NCBI RefSeq assembly: GCF_002982135.1
Contig: NZ_CP019981.1
Span: 1,674,001-1,738,000, forward strand
Direction of reading: 5' to 3'
Origin: Pediococcus inopinatus
GTDB lineage: Bacteria; Bacillota; Bacilli; Lactobacillales; Lactobacillaceae
Length of the DNA: 64,000 nucleotides
Under the pieces are notes generated by a model, which was not told the DNA's origin, did not search any database, and saw nothing but the letters and a program-made list of their open reading frames with translations. The stretch's first letter is position 1; each line of letters starts with the position of its first letter. Shown in pieces: positions 37,194-47,600 of the stretch. A program made the position numbers and the translations under genes.

Positions 37194-38009
37194 TTAAGAT
37201 TTATATCGACGGCGCCGACTGCGTGTCTCCGGTTCAGAATTTTTCTCCGGATCATCCTCAGGCGTTTGAGGGTGCATACTAGTCCGAGTTGGCGCTGGTT
37301 GTTCGGTTTCTTTAAACTCGTCTGCTTCATCCGTTCGTTTTGGTGCAGATTTAGAATGTTGTGCCAAATAGAACACCGCTCCTAAAACTAAAACGGCGGG
37401 AACCAAAATTGCCGCATCTCCTAACCAAGGAACAAAGATTCCTGACAGGAAAGCGCCAGCCGCAAAGCTGCCAATCACAATACCCGTGTCCGCAGCTTTT
37501 TGCTGAGCTGTGACATCATGATGCACAAAACCGGTATATAAATTTTCAGAAGCGGTCCGAATGTTGCCAGTCATCATCAAAGAAGTAAATGGACCATCCT
37601 GTAACTTTCGAAACTCCTGCAATTGCGCTGCAGCAGTGATTGCCAACAACATCACGGTAATCACATCAGGCGCGTTTTGGCTAATCATTGCTACCAATAC
37701 CATCAAAACGAATTCATAAATCAATACAAAATACGCCCGTTTTAAATAGTTTTGTTTAAAGAAGTGCTGCATGTGGCGAATAAAAATAGTTCCTAGTCCA
37801 AACGCAATAATCGCAATCAGATAGTAACCAACCTTCGCAAATTGGCCTTTGCTCAGACTAACACCAAGCAAGATCAAGTTTCCGGTTTGCAACCCCGCAA
37901 AAACTCCACCATGTTCCAAATATGTGTAAGCATCCAAACCGCCCGCAATAGCCGCCAAAAAAGCGCCAAAATATAATTGCTGATAGGCAGGATAAACATG
38001 TCTTCTCAA
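37194..38009 (-). CDS. YoaK/DUF1275-family membrane protein
   Basis: 271 residues with about six hydrophobic segments. The family pattern is visible: FLAAIAGGLDAYTYLEHGGVFAGLQTGNLILLG near the start, then FTSLMMTGNIRTASENLY. The last 60 residues are hydrophilic, with proline and acidic stretches and an arginine-rich end (RSRRRRYKS), probably a cytoplasmic tail. Start is a TTG at 38009 after GGGAGCC. Function of the family is not established. Confidence 0.82.
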   Translation of the reverse strand: MRRHVYPAYQQLYFGAFLAAIAGGLDAYTYLEHGGVFAGLQTGNLILLGVSLSKGQFAKVGYYLIAIIAFGLGTIFIRHMQHFFKQNYLKRAYFVLIYEFVLMVLVAMISQNAPDVITVMLLAITAAAQLQEFRKLQDGPFTSLMMTGNIRTASENLYTGFVHHDVTAQQKAADTGIVIGSFAAGAFLSGIFVPWLGDAAILVPAVLVLGAVFYLAQHSKSAPKRTDEADEFKETEQPAPTRTSMHPQTPEDDPEKNSEPETRSRRRRYKS

Positions 38010-38150
38010 AAAAATGGCTCCCTTCTCATCTCATGCTTGAATCTTTTTTTAAACTCGTCCATTTAATCAACCTGTTTAGGTTATCATGAACCGCATTCAG
38101 ACAAAAACTATTCTTTGAGACGTTAATTAAACTTAAAAAATGATCCCATT

Positions 38151-38624
38151 CTAATCCAGTAGATCACTAATCTGTTGAAAGGCGAATTGGCAGCATGCCT
38201 CGCGAAATGCATTGCGTTCTAGCTCTGGTTTTCGCAGCTTGTACGCTTCAGTTTGGCCGTGATAAGTTACGCCAATCCATGCTGTTCCAGCATCTTCGCC
38301 TTCCAAACCAGTAGGGCCCGCTGCTCCGGTAAATGAAATTGCGAAATCTGTTTGCATATTTTTTTGCGCTCCTTGGGCCATGGCCACCGCAACTTCATAG
38401 CTAACCACGCCATAACGCTGAATCAGCTCCTGAGGCACGTTTAGTAACTGCGTTTTAACTTCATCAGAATAGGTTACAAATCCACCTTCAAAAACTGCTG
38501 AACTTCCGGGAACGGTGGTGATTTCTGATTGAAATAATCCTCCAGTTAGGCTTTCTGCGGCCGTAATTGATAAATTCTCTTCAATTAACGTATTGATGAC
38601 ATAATTGACTAATTTTCCATTCAT
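38151..38624 (-). CDS. pncC: Nicotinamide-nucleotide amidase (CinA C-terminal domain, PncC)
   Basis: 157 residues, a stand-alone CinA C-terminal domain. Seen: ITAAESLTGGLFQSEITTVPGSSAVFEGGFVTYSDEVK and AISFTGAAGPTG, both diagnostic. Predicted to convert NMN to nicotinic acid mononucleotide in pyridine nucleotide recycling. A full cinA lies elsewhere in many lactobacilli; this short copy is separate. GGGGGACTTAATT precedes the ATG. Confidence 0.9.
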   Translation of the reverse strand: MNGKLVNYVINTLIEENLSITAAESLTGGLFQSEITTVPGSSAVFEGGFVTYSDEVKTQLLNVPQELIQRYGVVSYEVAVAMAQGAQKNMQTDFAISFTGAAGPTGLEGEDAGTAWIGVTYHGQTEAYKLRKPELERNAFREACCQFAFQQISDLLD

Positions 38625-38682
38625 AATTAAGTCCCCCGTTTACTAAATAATTTTACACTTGTGCGATAAAAAAGCACACAAA

Positions 38683-38727
38683 AAAAAGCTGGAATCAGCG
38701 ATGGATCACCATCGTTTTCATTCCAAC
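38683..38727 (-). terminator. Terminator of the phn operon
   Basis: Minus strand AAAGTTGGAAT..CGATGG paired with CCATCG..ATTCCAGCTTT, then T run; ends the phnD-to-nucleotidase operon. Confidence 0.85.
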
Positions 38728-38728
38728 T

Positions 38729-40273
38729 TTATTTAATCCGGATATTTTCTTCTTTAATTGCCGTTACCACAGGATGTTTGACAAAATAGTCACTAATCAG
38801 CTCCGTCATATCGATCTGAACTTCTCGCACGATTTTTCCGGCACCAAACATTGGATAACTACCACCACCGATAGCGCGATACTGATTCAAGACAATTTCT
38901 AAATTTTGATCGTCCGCAACTAATTTTCCATGATAACTTAGCGCAATTAAGCGTTCTCCCACTAGTTTATCTAAATCAAACGCATAATTAATTCCACTGT
39001 ACACATCATAATTGTAGTACTGAATTTTTGGCTCGCGAAAAATGGCCGACACTGATACATTGCCTTTTTCATCACGAGTAAAAAAGCTCCCGCACCGTTC
39101 TAAAGCTGCTTTGAGATCTGCACCCGTAATTTTTAAAACCGCCAGTGTATTTGGATAAACATAACTGTTCACAATATTACGCATCGTTACCGTTGGATTA
39201 TAACCACCAACATCATTATTAAACAGCGCTGTCGCAGAAAGGTCCGCCCCAGTAGCCGCCATCTGAACTTGGTTTATAAAGCTAAGATAAGGATGGCCAT
39301 TTAAGCGAGCCGCCATCGGATCTGTAACTCGCATTTTGCCTTCAACTTGGCCCATTGGTTGATCTAACCAATCCTCAACCTCGTTTTGCAGCTTAGTCGT
39401 TAACTCAACAAGTTCTGAATCTGGCTTTACATCTGCCACAGAAAGTAACTCGGTCTGCCGCTTCTGAATTTTATGATGCGCATCCAACTGTAACTCAATC
39501 TCACCCACAAATTTTCCTTTTTCTCCAGGTTGGGTCGTTGGGACACCCTGACAGATGGTCGCAATTTCTCGGTGCTGATGGCCTGTTACTAAAGCATCAA
39601 TTCCGGAAACCTCCTTTAATAGTTGGTAGCCTTCATTTTCACCAGTAAGTTGTTCATTTGGCTCACCTGTTGCTAAGTCACACTCAAAGCCGCCGTGATA
39701 GGCCGCAATTACAACATCCGCCTGTTTACGCATGATTGGAATCCATTTTTTTGCAGCCTTGACTGCTGATTCAAATTGCCAGTTTTTAATATGCTCAGCT
39801 AATTCCCAATGCGGAATGAATTGGGTCGTTAACCCGATGATACCAACTTTAAGGCCGTTGCGTTCTATAATTTTGTAAGGTGCATCAACGATTCCATCTT
39901 GTTCATGCAAATTGGCGCCCAAAATGGGATATGAACGTTTGGCCTCGCATTGCTTTAAATAAGCCATCCCATAATTGAACTCATGATTTCCTAAAACTCC
40001 CGCATCATAACCAATCGCGTTGGTCATCTGCATATAAATCGACCGCCATTTTTCATTTTTCTTCGCCGTATAGTAAGTTAACGGTGATCCCTGAATAAAA
40101 TCACCATTTTCAATCGTAATAACCCACTCATCAGGGTCGGCCTGCGCTTTAATTTGTTTGATTTTGGTTGCACACTTTAACAAACCATAATCTTGGTGAT
40201 CCTTGCGATCACTGTAATTAGTCGGGTAAAGATAACCGTGAACATCACTAGTTGACAGAATTTTTATTTTCAT
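38729..40273 (-). CDS. 5'-nucleotidase / 2',3'-cyclic phosphodiesterase-like metallophosphoesterase
   Basis: 514 residues. N-terminal metallophosphatase domain with ILSTSDVHGYLYPTNY (DxH), WVITIENGDFIQGSP (GD), AGVLGNHEFNYG (GNHE), VVIAAYHGGFE and DALVTGHQHREIA (GHxH); C-terminal 5'-nucleotidase domain from about residue 330 (ADLSATALFNND, VYPNTLAVLKITGADLKAALE). There is no signal peptide or anchor, unlike most UshA/CpdB relatives, so it would act inside the cell on a substrate brought in by the transporter. The ATG at 40273 is four bases after the phnE stop; longer frames upstream lie inside phnE. Confidence 0.85.
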   Translation of the reverse strand: MKIKILSTSDVHGYLYPTNYSDRKDHQDYGLLKCATKIKQIKAQADPDEWVITIENGDFIQGSPLTYYTAKKNEKWRSIYMQMTNAIGYDAGVLGNHEFNYGMAYLKQCEAKRSYPILGANLHEQDGIVDAPYKIIERNGLKVGIIGLTTQFIPHWELAEHIKNWQFESAVKAAKKWIPIMRKQADVVIAAYHGGFECDLATGEPNEQLTGENEGYQLLKEVSGIDALVTGHQHREIATICQGVPTTQPGEKGKFVGEIELQLDAHHKIQKRQTELLSVADVKPDSELVELTTKLQNEVEDWLDQPMGQVEGKMRVTDPMAARLNGHPYLSFINQVQMAATGADLSATALFNNDVGGYNPTVTMRNIVNSYVYPNTLAVLKITGADLKAALERCGSFFTRDEKGNVSVSAIFREPKIQYYNYDVYSGINYAFDLDKLVGERLIALSYHGKLVADDQNLEIVLNQYRAIGGGSYPMFGAGKIVREVQIDMTELISDYFVKHPVVTAIKEENIRIK

Positions 40274-40277
40274 TGCC

Positions 40278-41087
40278 TTACACCAACCGTTTCCGAATAG
40301 AACCTGAAATATAATCAATAAGGGTAACTGTGACAATGATCCCGACAAGGATAATGCCAACCCGCGACCAATGTCTAGTTTGGATGGCAAATAACAACGG
40401 CGTCCCAATTCCGCCAGCACCGACCATTCCTAAAATGGAAGCGGAACGGACAGCAATTTCAAACCGATATAATGTATATGACAAAAATTCTGGTAACACC
40501 GTTGGCAGCGTCGCAAATGTCAACGTTTGAAGCCGATTTCCGCCACTACTCATTAACGCTTCACTTGGCCCAAAATCCATGTTCTCAATAGATTCACTAA
40601 ACAGCTTGCCTAACATCCCAATCGAGTGAATGCTTACCGCCAAAACTCCTGCAAAAGAACCCGGCCCAACAGCTTTTATGAACATAATTGCGAGCACAAT
40701 TTCGGGAAATGTCCGAATCAAAGTCAAAACTAATTTTCCAGTCGTTGAACGCACATGAAATTTAGAACTACCTGTCCGAGCAGCCCAAAAAGCAAATGGC
40801 ACACTTAAGATGGCAGAGATAAAAGTTCCTAAAAAAGCCATCGCGATTGTCTGGAGCATTAAACTAACTAAATCTTCACCACTACCATCATACGTATATG
40901 CCCAGTCCGGGTGAAAAATGCCTCCAATAATCGATTTCGTAACTTCGCCAGCAGAATCTTGAATACCACTAAACGAAATACCAGCAAAACTCCAAATATA
41001 AAGGATGGCCACCAAAATTAGGACAAAAATAAGTTTATAGCGATTCCGATGAACTGTTGCCTTATTTATCGCCGTCAAATTCTTCAT
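40278..41087 (-). CDS. phnE: Phosphonate-type ABC transporter permease (second PhnE)
   Basis: 269 residues, about six membrane segments. Seen: SVPFAFWAARTG, LIRTFPEIVLAIMFIKAVGPGSFAGVLAVSIHSIGMLGKLFSESIE (the cytoplasmic EAA-like loop, here SIENMDFGPSEALMSSG), and MVGAGGIGTPLLFAIQ. Starts inside the end of the first phnE (overlap four bases). Two different permeases imply a heterodimer. Confidence 0.92.
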   Translation of the reverse strand: MKNLTAINKATVHRNRYKLIFVLILVAILYIWSFAGISFSGIQDSAGEVTKSIIGGIFHPDWAYTYDGSGEDLVSLMLQTIAMAFLGTFISAILSVPFAFWAARTGSSKFHVRSTTGKLVLTLIRTFPEIVLAIMFIKAVGPGSFAGVLAVSIHSIGMLGKLFSESIENMDFGPSEALMSSGGNRLQTLTFATLPTVLPEFLSYTLYRFEIAVRSASILGMVGAGGIGTPLLFAIQTRHWSRVGIILVGIIVTVTLIDYISGSIRKRLV

Positions 41088-41872
41088 AGTAATCGCTCCC
41101 TCAATGTATTACTGATGCCATCAATAATGAGGACCACAACCAAAATTGCTAAAATGATTACGGCCGTTTCATCATACGCGAACTGATTTAATGAGCGCTG
41201 CAAGAATTCACCAATCCCGCCGGCACCAAGATACCCTAGCACTGTAGAAGCCCGCACATTAATTTCAAACGTGTAAAGAAAGTAACTCACGAAATAGTTA
41301 AAAACTTGAGGGATAACCGCGAAGATAACCATCTGAGTTTTGTTAGCTCCGGCGGCTTGTAATGCTTCCAACGGGCCATCGTCAATCGTTTCAATAGCTT
41401 CATAAAAAAGTTTGGAAATCATTCCAAATGAAAATACCGATAATGTAAAAATACCAGCAACCGGGCCAATCCCAACAATTGCCACAAACAAGGCCGCTAA
41501 CATTAAGTCCGGTAATGTCCGCACAAGATTTAGAATAAATCTGATAATTCCCCGAAGAAACTTATTTTTAACGATATTTCGGGCTGCTAAAACGGAAAAC
41601 GGAATAGCGATCAGTGTTCCAATCGTTGTCCCAATTAAGGCCATTTGAATAGTTTCCAAAATTGGTTGAATCACAATGTTTGTGTATGACCAAGCGGGTG
41701 CCGCCATCTTTTCCAGGATTACCATAAACTGGCCAAAATTAGCGAAAAACATCACAAAATCAACGCCTGTTTCTTGGGCGGTCCAAATAATTAACAGCAC
41801 AAACAACGTGAGCCAGGCAACCGTTTTTAAATGATGTTTCTGGGCGAAAGTTCGCGTTGGGACAACATTCAT
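41084..41872 (-). CDS. phnE: Phosphonate-type ABC transporter permease (first PhnE)
   Basis: 262 residues with the same layout as its neighbour: [74 protein letters not shown], and [15 protein letters not shown]. Overlaps phnC by four bases and the second phnE by four, so the operon is tightly coupled. Confidence 0.92.
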   Translation of the reverse strand: MNVVPTRTFAQKHHLKTVAWLTLFVLLIIWTAQETGVDFVMFFANFGQFMVILEKMAAPAWSYTNIVIQPILETIQMALIGTTIGTLIAIPFSVLAARNIVKNKFLRGIIRFILNLVRTLPDLMLAALFVAIVGIGPVAGIFTLSVFSFGMISKLFYEAIETIDDGPLEALQAAGANKTQMVIFAVIPQVFNYFVSYFLYTFEINVRASTVLGYLGAGGIGEFLQRSLNQFAYDETAVIILAILVVVLIIDGISNTLRERLL

Positions 41873-42675
41873 GAAATCACCTCTGAAGGAGTTCCTTCAG
41901 CCGATTTTACCGTTTTTGTTTCTACTGCTGGCTCATAAATTGCATCCAGATCAGCCTCAGTAACTTTTTCAATTGGTTCATCGTATATAAGCTCACCGCC
42001 TCGTAAACCAATAATTCGATCCGCATACTTTCGCGCAAGGGGAACAGAATGCAGGTTCACAATCACGGTAATGTGAAATTCTTCGTTGAGCCGCTTCAAA
42101 TCATTCATTACAGAATCGGTCGTTAAAGGGTCTAGCGATGCAATTGGCTCATCGGCCAACACAATTTTAGGATCCTGCATGAAGGCCCGTGCGATTGCTA
42201 CTCGTTGTTGTTGCCCACCAGAAAGCTGATCTGCTCTTGTATAAAGCTTTTCACCTAAACCGACCCGCTGCAAGGCTTCCACCGCTTTTTGTTTGTCAGC
42301 TTTTGAAAACAGACCCAGCATACTTCTCCAGGTAGAATAGTAGCCTACACGCCCAGAAAGCACGTTGCGCTGCACGCTTGAACGATTCACTAGGTTAAAA
42401 TTTTGAAAAATCATGCCAATTTTTCTCCGTAATTGACGTAATCCTTTGCCTTTGAGATTCACAATTGATTCTCCATCAATTAAGATGTCACCGGAGGAAA
42501 TATCATGCATTCGATTAATTGTTCGCATCAGAGTACTCTTTCCAGCACCGGAAAGACCCACAATCACTAGGAATTCGCCTTGGGGTATCTTCAAATTAAT
42601 ATTCTTCAATCCAACGGTCCCGTTTGGATACTTTTTAGAAACCTGTTTAAATTCAATCACTGGTTTTTCTGTCAT
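41869..42675 (-). CDS. phnC: Phosphonate-type ABC transporter ATPase
   Basis: 268 residues. Walker [15 protein letters not shown]-loop [22 protein letters not shown], signature [16 protein letters not shown], Walker [14 protein letters not shown], and the switch His in VNLHSV. The NLVNR..V..NVL.GR.G segment is typical of PhnC. I start at the ATG at 42675 (MTEKPVIEF), preceded by AAAGGAATC; upstream in-frame ATGs are less well placed. Confidence 0.93.
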   Translation of the reverse strand: MTEKPVIEFKQVSKKYPNGTVGLKNINLKIPQGEFLVIVGLSGAGKSTLMRTINRMHDISSGDILIDGESIVNLKGKGLRQLRRKIGMIFQNFNLVNRSSVQRNVLSGRVGYYSTWRSMLGLFSKADKQKAVEALQRVGLGEKLYTRADQLSGGQQQRVAIARAFMQDPKIVLADEPIASLDPLTTDSVMNDLKRLNEEFHITVIVNLHSVPLARKYADRIIGLRGGELIYDEPIEKVTEADLDAIYEPAVETKTVKSAEGTPSEVIS

Positions 42676-42766
42676 AGCACTGATTCCTTTCATAACCGAT
42701 TGCAAGAAAAGGGAGTACGCCCTCAGCGTCCCCCTCTTCCTAAACATTTATTCATGATTAAACGTA

Positions 42767-43702
42767 CTATTTATCTAACTTTTTAGCCGTTTTGTCATAA
42801 GTACGGATCGCATTATAATCGCTATCTTTAGCTGTTACATAACCTTCATGAGAATATACGGACGAAATAATTTCGTGACCTTTTTTGGTCTTGGCAATGG
42901 TCTTGAAGGCTTTTGAAATCTTCTTTTGCCATTTTTTGCTCATATCACCACGGGTGGTAATTGTATCGTTTGGAATTCCCTTAGTTGTGTAAATTGGCAC
43001 AACTTTGCTCATGACATCTTTTGCATCATTTTGGACTAATGTTCGTGCACCTTGGAAGACAAAGGCTGCATCTGCGGTACCATTGTAAACGGCCATAACA
43101 CCTTGATCATGGCCTTTGACCACAACAGTTTTAATCCCATCTTTTTCTACATTAATCCCATGTTTATAGAGTTCAACAGCAGGATAAATCCAGCCGGCCG
43201 AAGAAGTTGTATCTTGAACAGCAATCTTCTTACCTTTCAAATCTTTAATTGATTTGATGCCACTGCCTTTTTTAACAAGAATTTGTGCTTTGTAGTATTT
43301 CACGAGTTTATTGGTGACTTTGTCGTCCGGTTCTGTGTAGCTGTAACGTTCGGCTTGGAGTAAAACCTTTGCGTTATATTCTTTGTGTGCCAATACGTAA
43401 GCATCGGGTGGTAAGAAACCCACATCAACTTTCTTGGATCCCATCGCTTCGACAATTGTATTGTAATCAGTTGAAACTGAAACTTTAACCGGAATACCAA
43501 GTTGTTTCTTTAACAATTTCTCCAATGGTTTAGCTTTAGCTTCCATTGTGCTTGCATTAGATGACGGTACAAACTGAACCGTCAACTTTTTAGGCGTATA
43601 GGATTTGCTTGCTGCATTCTTTGAACTATTCCCACATGCTCCTAATAAAAAAATCAATGATAACGTCCCTACAATCGTACCCAACCGCTTAAAAACTCGC
43701 AT
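42767..43702 (-). CDS. phnD: Phosphonate-type ABC transporter substrate-binding lipoprotein
   Basis: 311 residues. Lipoprotein signal MRVFKRLGTIVGTLSLIFLLGACGN with lipobox LLGAC, then the PhnD fold: LTVQFVPSSNASTMEAKAKPLEKLLKKQLG, VDVGFLPPDAYVLA, LKGKKIAVQDTTSSAGWIYPAVEL, GTADAAFVFQGAR. First gene of the operon phnD-phnC-phnE-phnE-nucleotidase. Substrate class (phosphonate, phosphite or phosphate ester) cannot be fixed; the linked phosphoesterase favours an organophosphate. The ATG at 43702 follows GGGGAGACAGG. Confidence 0.92.
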   Translation of the reverse strand: MRVFKRLGTIVGTLSLIFLLGACGNSSKNAASKSYTPKKLTVQFVPSSNASTMEAKAKPLEKLLKKQLGIPVKVSVSTDYNTIVEAMGSKKVDVGFLPPDAYVLAHKEYNAKVLLQAERYSYTEPDDKVTNKLVKYYKAQILVKKGSGIKSIKDLKGKKIAVQDTTSSAGWIYPAVELYKHGINVEKDGIKTVVVKGHDQGVMAVYNGTADAAFVFQGARTLVQNDAKDVMSKVVPIYTTKGIPNDTITTRGDMSKKWQKKISKAFKTIAKTKKGHEIISSVYSHEGYVTAKDSDYNAIRTYDKTAKKLDK

Positions 43703-43738
43703 TAACCTGTCTCCCCTTTGTTTGTATTTGACAAACAT

Positions 43739-43767
43739 AGTGTACCTCATAATCCGAACTATTACAA
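43739..43767 (-). promoter_or_regulatory. Probable promoter of the phn operon
   Basis: Minus strand TTGTAA (43767-43762), 17-base spacer, TACACT (43744-43739), about 40 bases before the phnD start. Confidence 0.55.
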
Positions 43768-44062
43768 TGACTATTTATTCTATTGTTAAGATTCTACTGA
43801 AATGATTGAATGATAAAAGACAAAATACCATTTATTTTGGCAAATAAAGAACAAAGCTTGTAAGTATCACGTTTCTACATAGAAATGCACTTATTTTACT
43901 CGAGAAACCGTTTAATAAAGTCATACACTTTAATCCTATTTGTTTATCAATCGCTTACAGGCGTTGCTTTCATTTTGGAGATCCCTACATTTTTACAAAT
44001 TATGCCTGCGTGGCTGCGGACAAAATTGGCAATTTTAATGTAAACCTCTACTATTTTCCCAG
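43768..44062. other. Intergenic stretch without a recognised gene
   Basis: About 300 bases between the phn promoter and the terminator of the acetyltransferase gene. A minus-strand 60-codon frame here has no ribosome binding site and no family resemblance. I see no clear structure. Confidence 0.4.
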
Positions 44063-44096
44063 CAAAAAAGCACCTCAGCTCGAGCTCAGATGCTTT
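44063..44096 (-). terminator. Terminator after the acetyltransferase gene
   Basis: AAAGCATCTGAGCT / AGCTGAGGTGCTTT stem followed by TTTTTT on the minus strand. Confidence 0.88.
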
Positions 44097-44118
44097 GTGA
44101 TAACTGTATATTATTAAA

Positions 44119-44565
44119 TTACAAATCAAGAACCATATCTAAATGTGGTATCCCCGTGTCTAGATAAACCTCACTCACCGGCTTAAAACCAAATGATTGA
44201 TAGAACGTTTGCAGATAAGCCTGCGCCTGAATTTTCACAGTCGTCACCTGCGGCATATCTCTTTGAATAGTTTGTAGGCCACTCACAATTAATTGCCGAC
44301 CGTATCCGTGTTTACGGAAACGCGGATCAACAACTACACGACCAATATGAACAATAGTTTTGTCCGTTTCCGGAATTATTCGTAAATAGCTCACTAATTG
44401 CTGATCTTCATTTAAAACTTGTAAATGTTGCGCAATCAAGTCTGCGTCGTCAACTTCTTGATACGCACATAATTGTTCGACTACAAAAACTTGGGTACGG
44501 AGTTTGTAGATTTGAAACAATTCTAGGTTGGATAGCTGGGAAAATTCTTTTACTGTGACTTCCAT
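44119..44565 (-). CDS. ElaA-type GNAT acetyltransferase
   Basis: 148 residues. Acetyl-CoA-binding motif HIGRVVVDPRFRKHGYGRQLIVSGL (R/Q-x-x-G-x-G/A here RKHGYGRQL), start FSQLSNLELFQIYKLRTQVFVVEQLCAYQEVDDAD typical of ElaA, and the end FGFKPVSEVYLDTGIPHLDMVLDL. Substrate unknown. Lies immediately beyond the leader-distal end of the CRISPR array, and marks the boundary of the CRISPR-Cas insertion. Confidence 0.88.
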   Translation of the reverse strand: MEVTVKEFSQLSNLELFQIYKLRTQVFVVEQLCAYQEVDDADLIAQHLQVLNEDQQLVSYLRIIPETDKTIVHIGRVVVDPRFRKHGYGRQLIVSGLQTIQRDMPQVTTVKIQAQAYLQTFYQSFGFKPVSEVYLDTGIPHLDMVLDL

Positions 44566-44640
44566 GTTTTAGGCTCCTTGATTATTTTTTATACTTTAGT
44601 GCAGTTCAATTCAAATGCTATCCATTTCCCATGTGGTCCG

Positions 44641-47600
44641 CTCATTAACTATATTGATTCGACACTCTTCTAAAACTAGACAACGACACCATCAGGAATA
44701 AACTTAGATCTTAACTATATTGATTCGACACTCTTCTAAAACTATCAAAAAACCGTTCTGCATTGCCAGTATGATCTTAACTATATTGATTCGACACTCT
44801 TCTAAAACCTATTGATGTGACTATCATTGGCAGATACCGATCTTAACTATATTGATTCGACACTCTTCTAAAACTACTATATATATAGATAAGGAAAGGG
44901 AGTAGATCTTAACTATATTGATTCGACACTCTTCTAAAACGGTTTAAGTGTTTTAGCACAACTCCAATTTGATCTTAACTATATTGATTCGACACTCTTC
45001 TAAAACCGTTATCGCACCATTTGGGTCTACTACGAAGATCTTAACTATATTGATTCGACACTCTTCTAAAACTGTTCCTGGGATGTTGGCGTTCGGTATC
45101 TGGATCTTAACTATATTGATTCGACACTCTTCTAAAACGGTGTTAAGACTGATGAAATTGATAAGGCAGATCTTAACTATATTGATTCGACACTCTTCTA
45201 AAACAAAGGGTGACGTTGTCAATCAGTTTAATCTGATCTTAACTATATTGATTCGACACTCTTCTAAAACACTAAGGCTAGCACGTTATTGCAGACACTA
45301 GATCTTAACTATATTGATTCGACACTCTTCTAAAACAAAGGGTGACGTTGTCAATCAGTTTAATCTGATCTTAACTATATTGATTCGACACTCTTCTAAA
45401 ACGGCAACGGTAACTTGACCAGTCGTTGGGTCGATCTTAACTATATTGATTCGACACTCTTCTAAAACATATGAGTGTAGAGAAAAACAAAAGACAAGGA
45501 TCTTAACTATATTGATTCGACACTCTTCTAAAACATCTGACTTAGTCACATGCCACCAAGTAGCGATCTTAACTATATTGATTCGACACTCTTCTAAAAC
45601 GGCAGAACAGAAGCGGTTTAGCACTGCTACGATCTTAACTATATTGATTCGACACTCTTCTAAAACCGTCTATACAGTATTGGGCTATTTAGTGCCGATC
45701 TTAACTATATTGATTCGACACTCTTCTAAAACAAGGTTAATGATTTAACTAATCAATTAAACGATCTTAACTATATTGATTCGACACTCTTCTAAAACAA
45801 GCTTTACTATCTGAAGCTAGGGTTATGGGATCTTAACTATATTGATTCGACACTCTTCTAAAACGAAAATCAAACTGCTATGAATGCATTGGTTGATCTT
45901 AACTATATTGATTCGACACTCTTCTAAAACATCTGCTTTAGTCACATGCCACCAGGTTGCGATCTTAACTATATTGATTCGACACTCTTCTAAAACTATC
46001 TTTAGTATAGGCATACGTAATTGCCAGATCTTAACTATATTGATTCGACACTCTTCTAAAACTAATCCAACCACTAATGCGATTGGAATCACGATCTTAA
46101 CTATATTGATTCGACACTCTTCTAAAACGTAGACCTAGACCAGCTAGAAAGCCACGAGGATCTTAACTATATTGATTCGACACTCTTCTAAAACAGATTT
46201 GAATAAGGCTGACGAATATATTAAGATCTTAACTATATTGATTCGACACTCTTCTAAAACGCCAGATTGTCGCAAAAAATTGTTTAAAAAGATCTTAACT
46301 ATATTGATTCGACACTCTTCTAAAACCTGTCATCATCAATATCAATTTCTTCTGGCGATCTTAACTATATTGATTCGACACTCTTCTAAAACTCAACCTC
46401 GGCAAGTAAGTACAAACTAGCTGATCTTAACTATATTGATTCGACACTCTTCTAAAACGCAAAGGTTGCTTTGACAATGTTATGTTTTGATCTTAACTAT
46501 ATTGATTCGACACTCTTCTAAAACGGTCATTTCATCATCGTTAATAATCAACGCGATCTTAACTATATTGATTCGACACTCTTCTAAAACAAAACACTAG
46601 GTAAATCATTCCTATCATTGGATCTTAACTATATTGATTCGACACTCTTCTAAAACAACATCATCAATTACATCTACAATGACGGTGATCTTAACTATAT
46701 TGATTCGACACTCTTCTAAAACCTCAATTCTGGTGGTTGAGTTATCGCTATTGATCTTAACTATATTGATTCGACACTCTTCTAAAACATATACTGCGTC
46801 AACTAATTCACAAAAGAAGATCTTAACTATATTGATTCGACACTCTTCTAAAACGGGAAGGACGCATAATAAAGTTGAAACTAAGATCTTAACTATATTG
46901 ATTCGACACTCTTCTAAAACTCAGTCACTTGTTCAGCCATAGCTGGTGCAGATCTTAACTATATTGATTCGACACTCTTCTAAAACGCTCAATACGTATT
47001 ACTACAGCCCAGTTAAGATCTTAACTATATTGATTCGACACTCTTCTAAAACTTTCACTGGCTTCACTGGTCGCGCATACATGATCTTAACTATATTGAT
47101 TCGACACTCTTCTAAAACAAGTTTACTGGTGACTGGTCATCCATTGTTGATCTTAACTATATTGATTCGACACTCTTCTAAAACATACACGGATAGCGAC
47201 AAAGTTAGACAAGTGATCTTAACTATATTGATTCGACACTCTTCTAAAACACAGACTTGGAAAAGATTGAAGATATGTATGATCTTAACTATATTGATTC
47301 GACACTCTTCTAAAACTTTGTCGGTTCATGTCAAACCCATAGTTGGGATCTTAACTATATTGATTCGACACTCTTCTAAAACCCCATCGACCGTCAGTGT
47401 TCCGATTCGTTTGATCTTAACTATATTGATTCGACACTCTTCTAAAACGAACTTAGATAAGCCTTACTTTGGTACTGAGATCTTAACTATATTGATTCGA
47501 CACTCTTCTAAAACCTTAACCGAGCCATTCCAGTTATTACTGAGGATCTTAACTATATTGATTCGACACTCTTCTAAAACTCCCTTTAGACTAGACCATA

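Noticed and set aside
40273..40420. Extended N-terminus of the nucleotidase
   Set aside because: The extra 49 codons lie inside phnE and read as its antisense-free shifted frame; the ATG at 40273 right before the metallophosphatase motif is the natural start.
43947..44129. Possible 60-residue minus-strand protein
   Set aside because: No ribosome binding site, overlaps the acetyltransferase gene end and its terminator, and no family resemblance.
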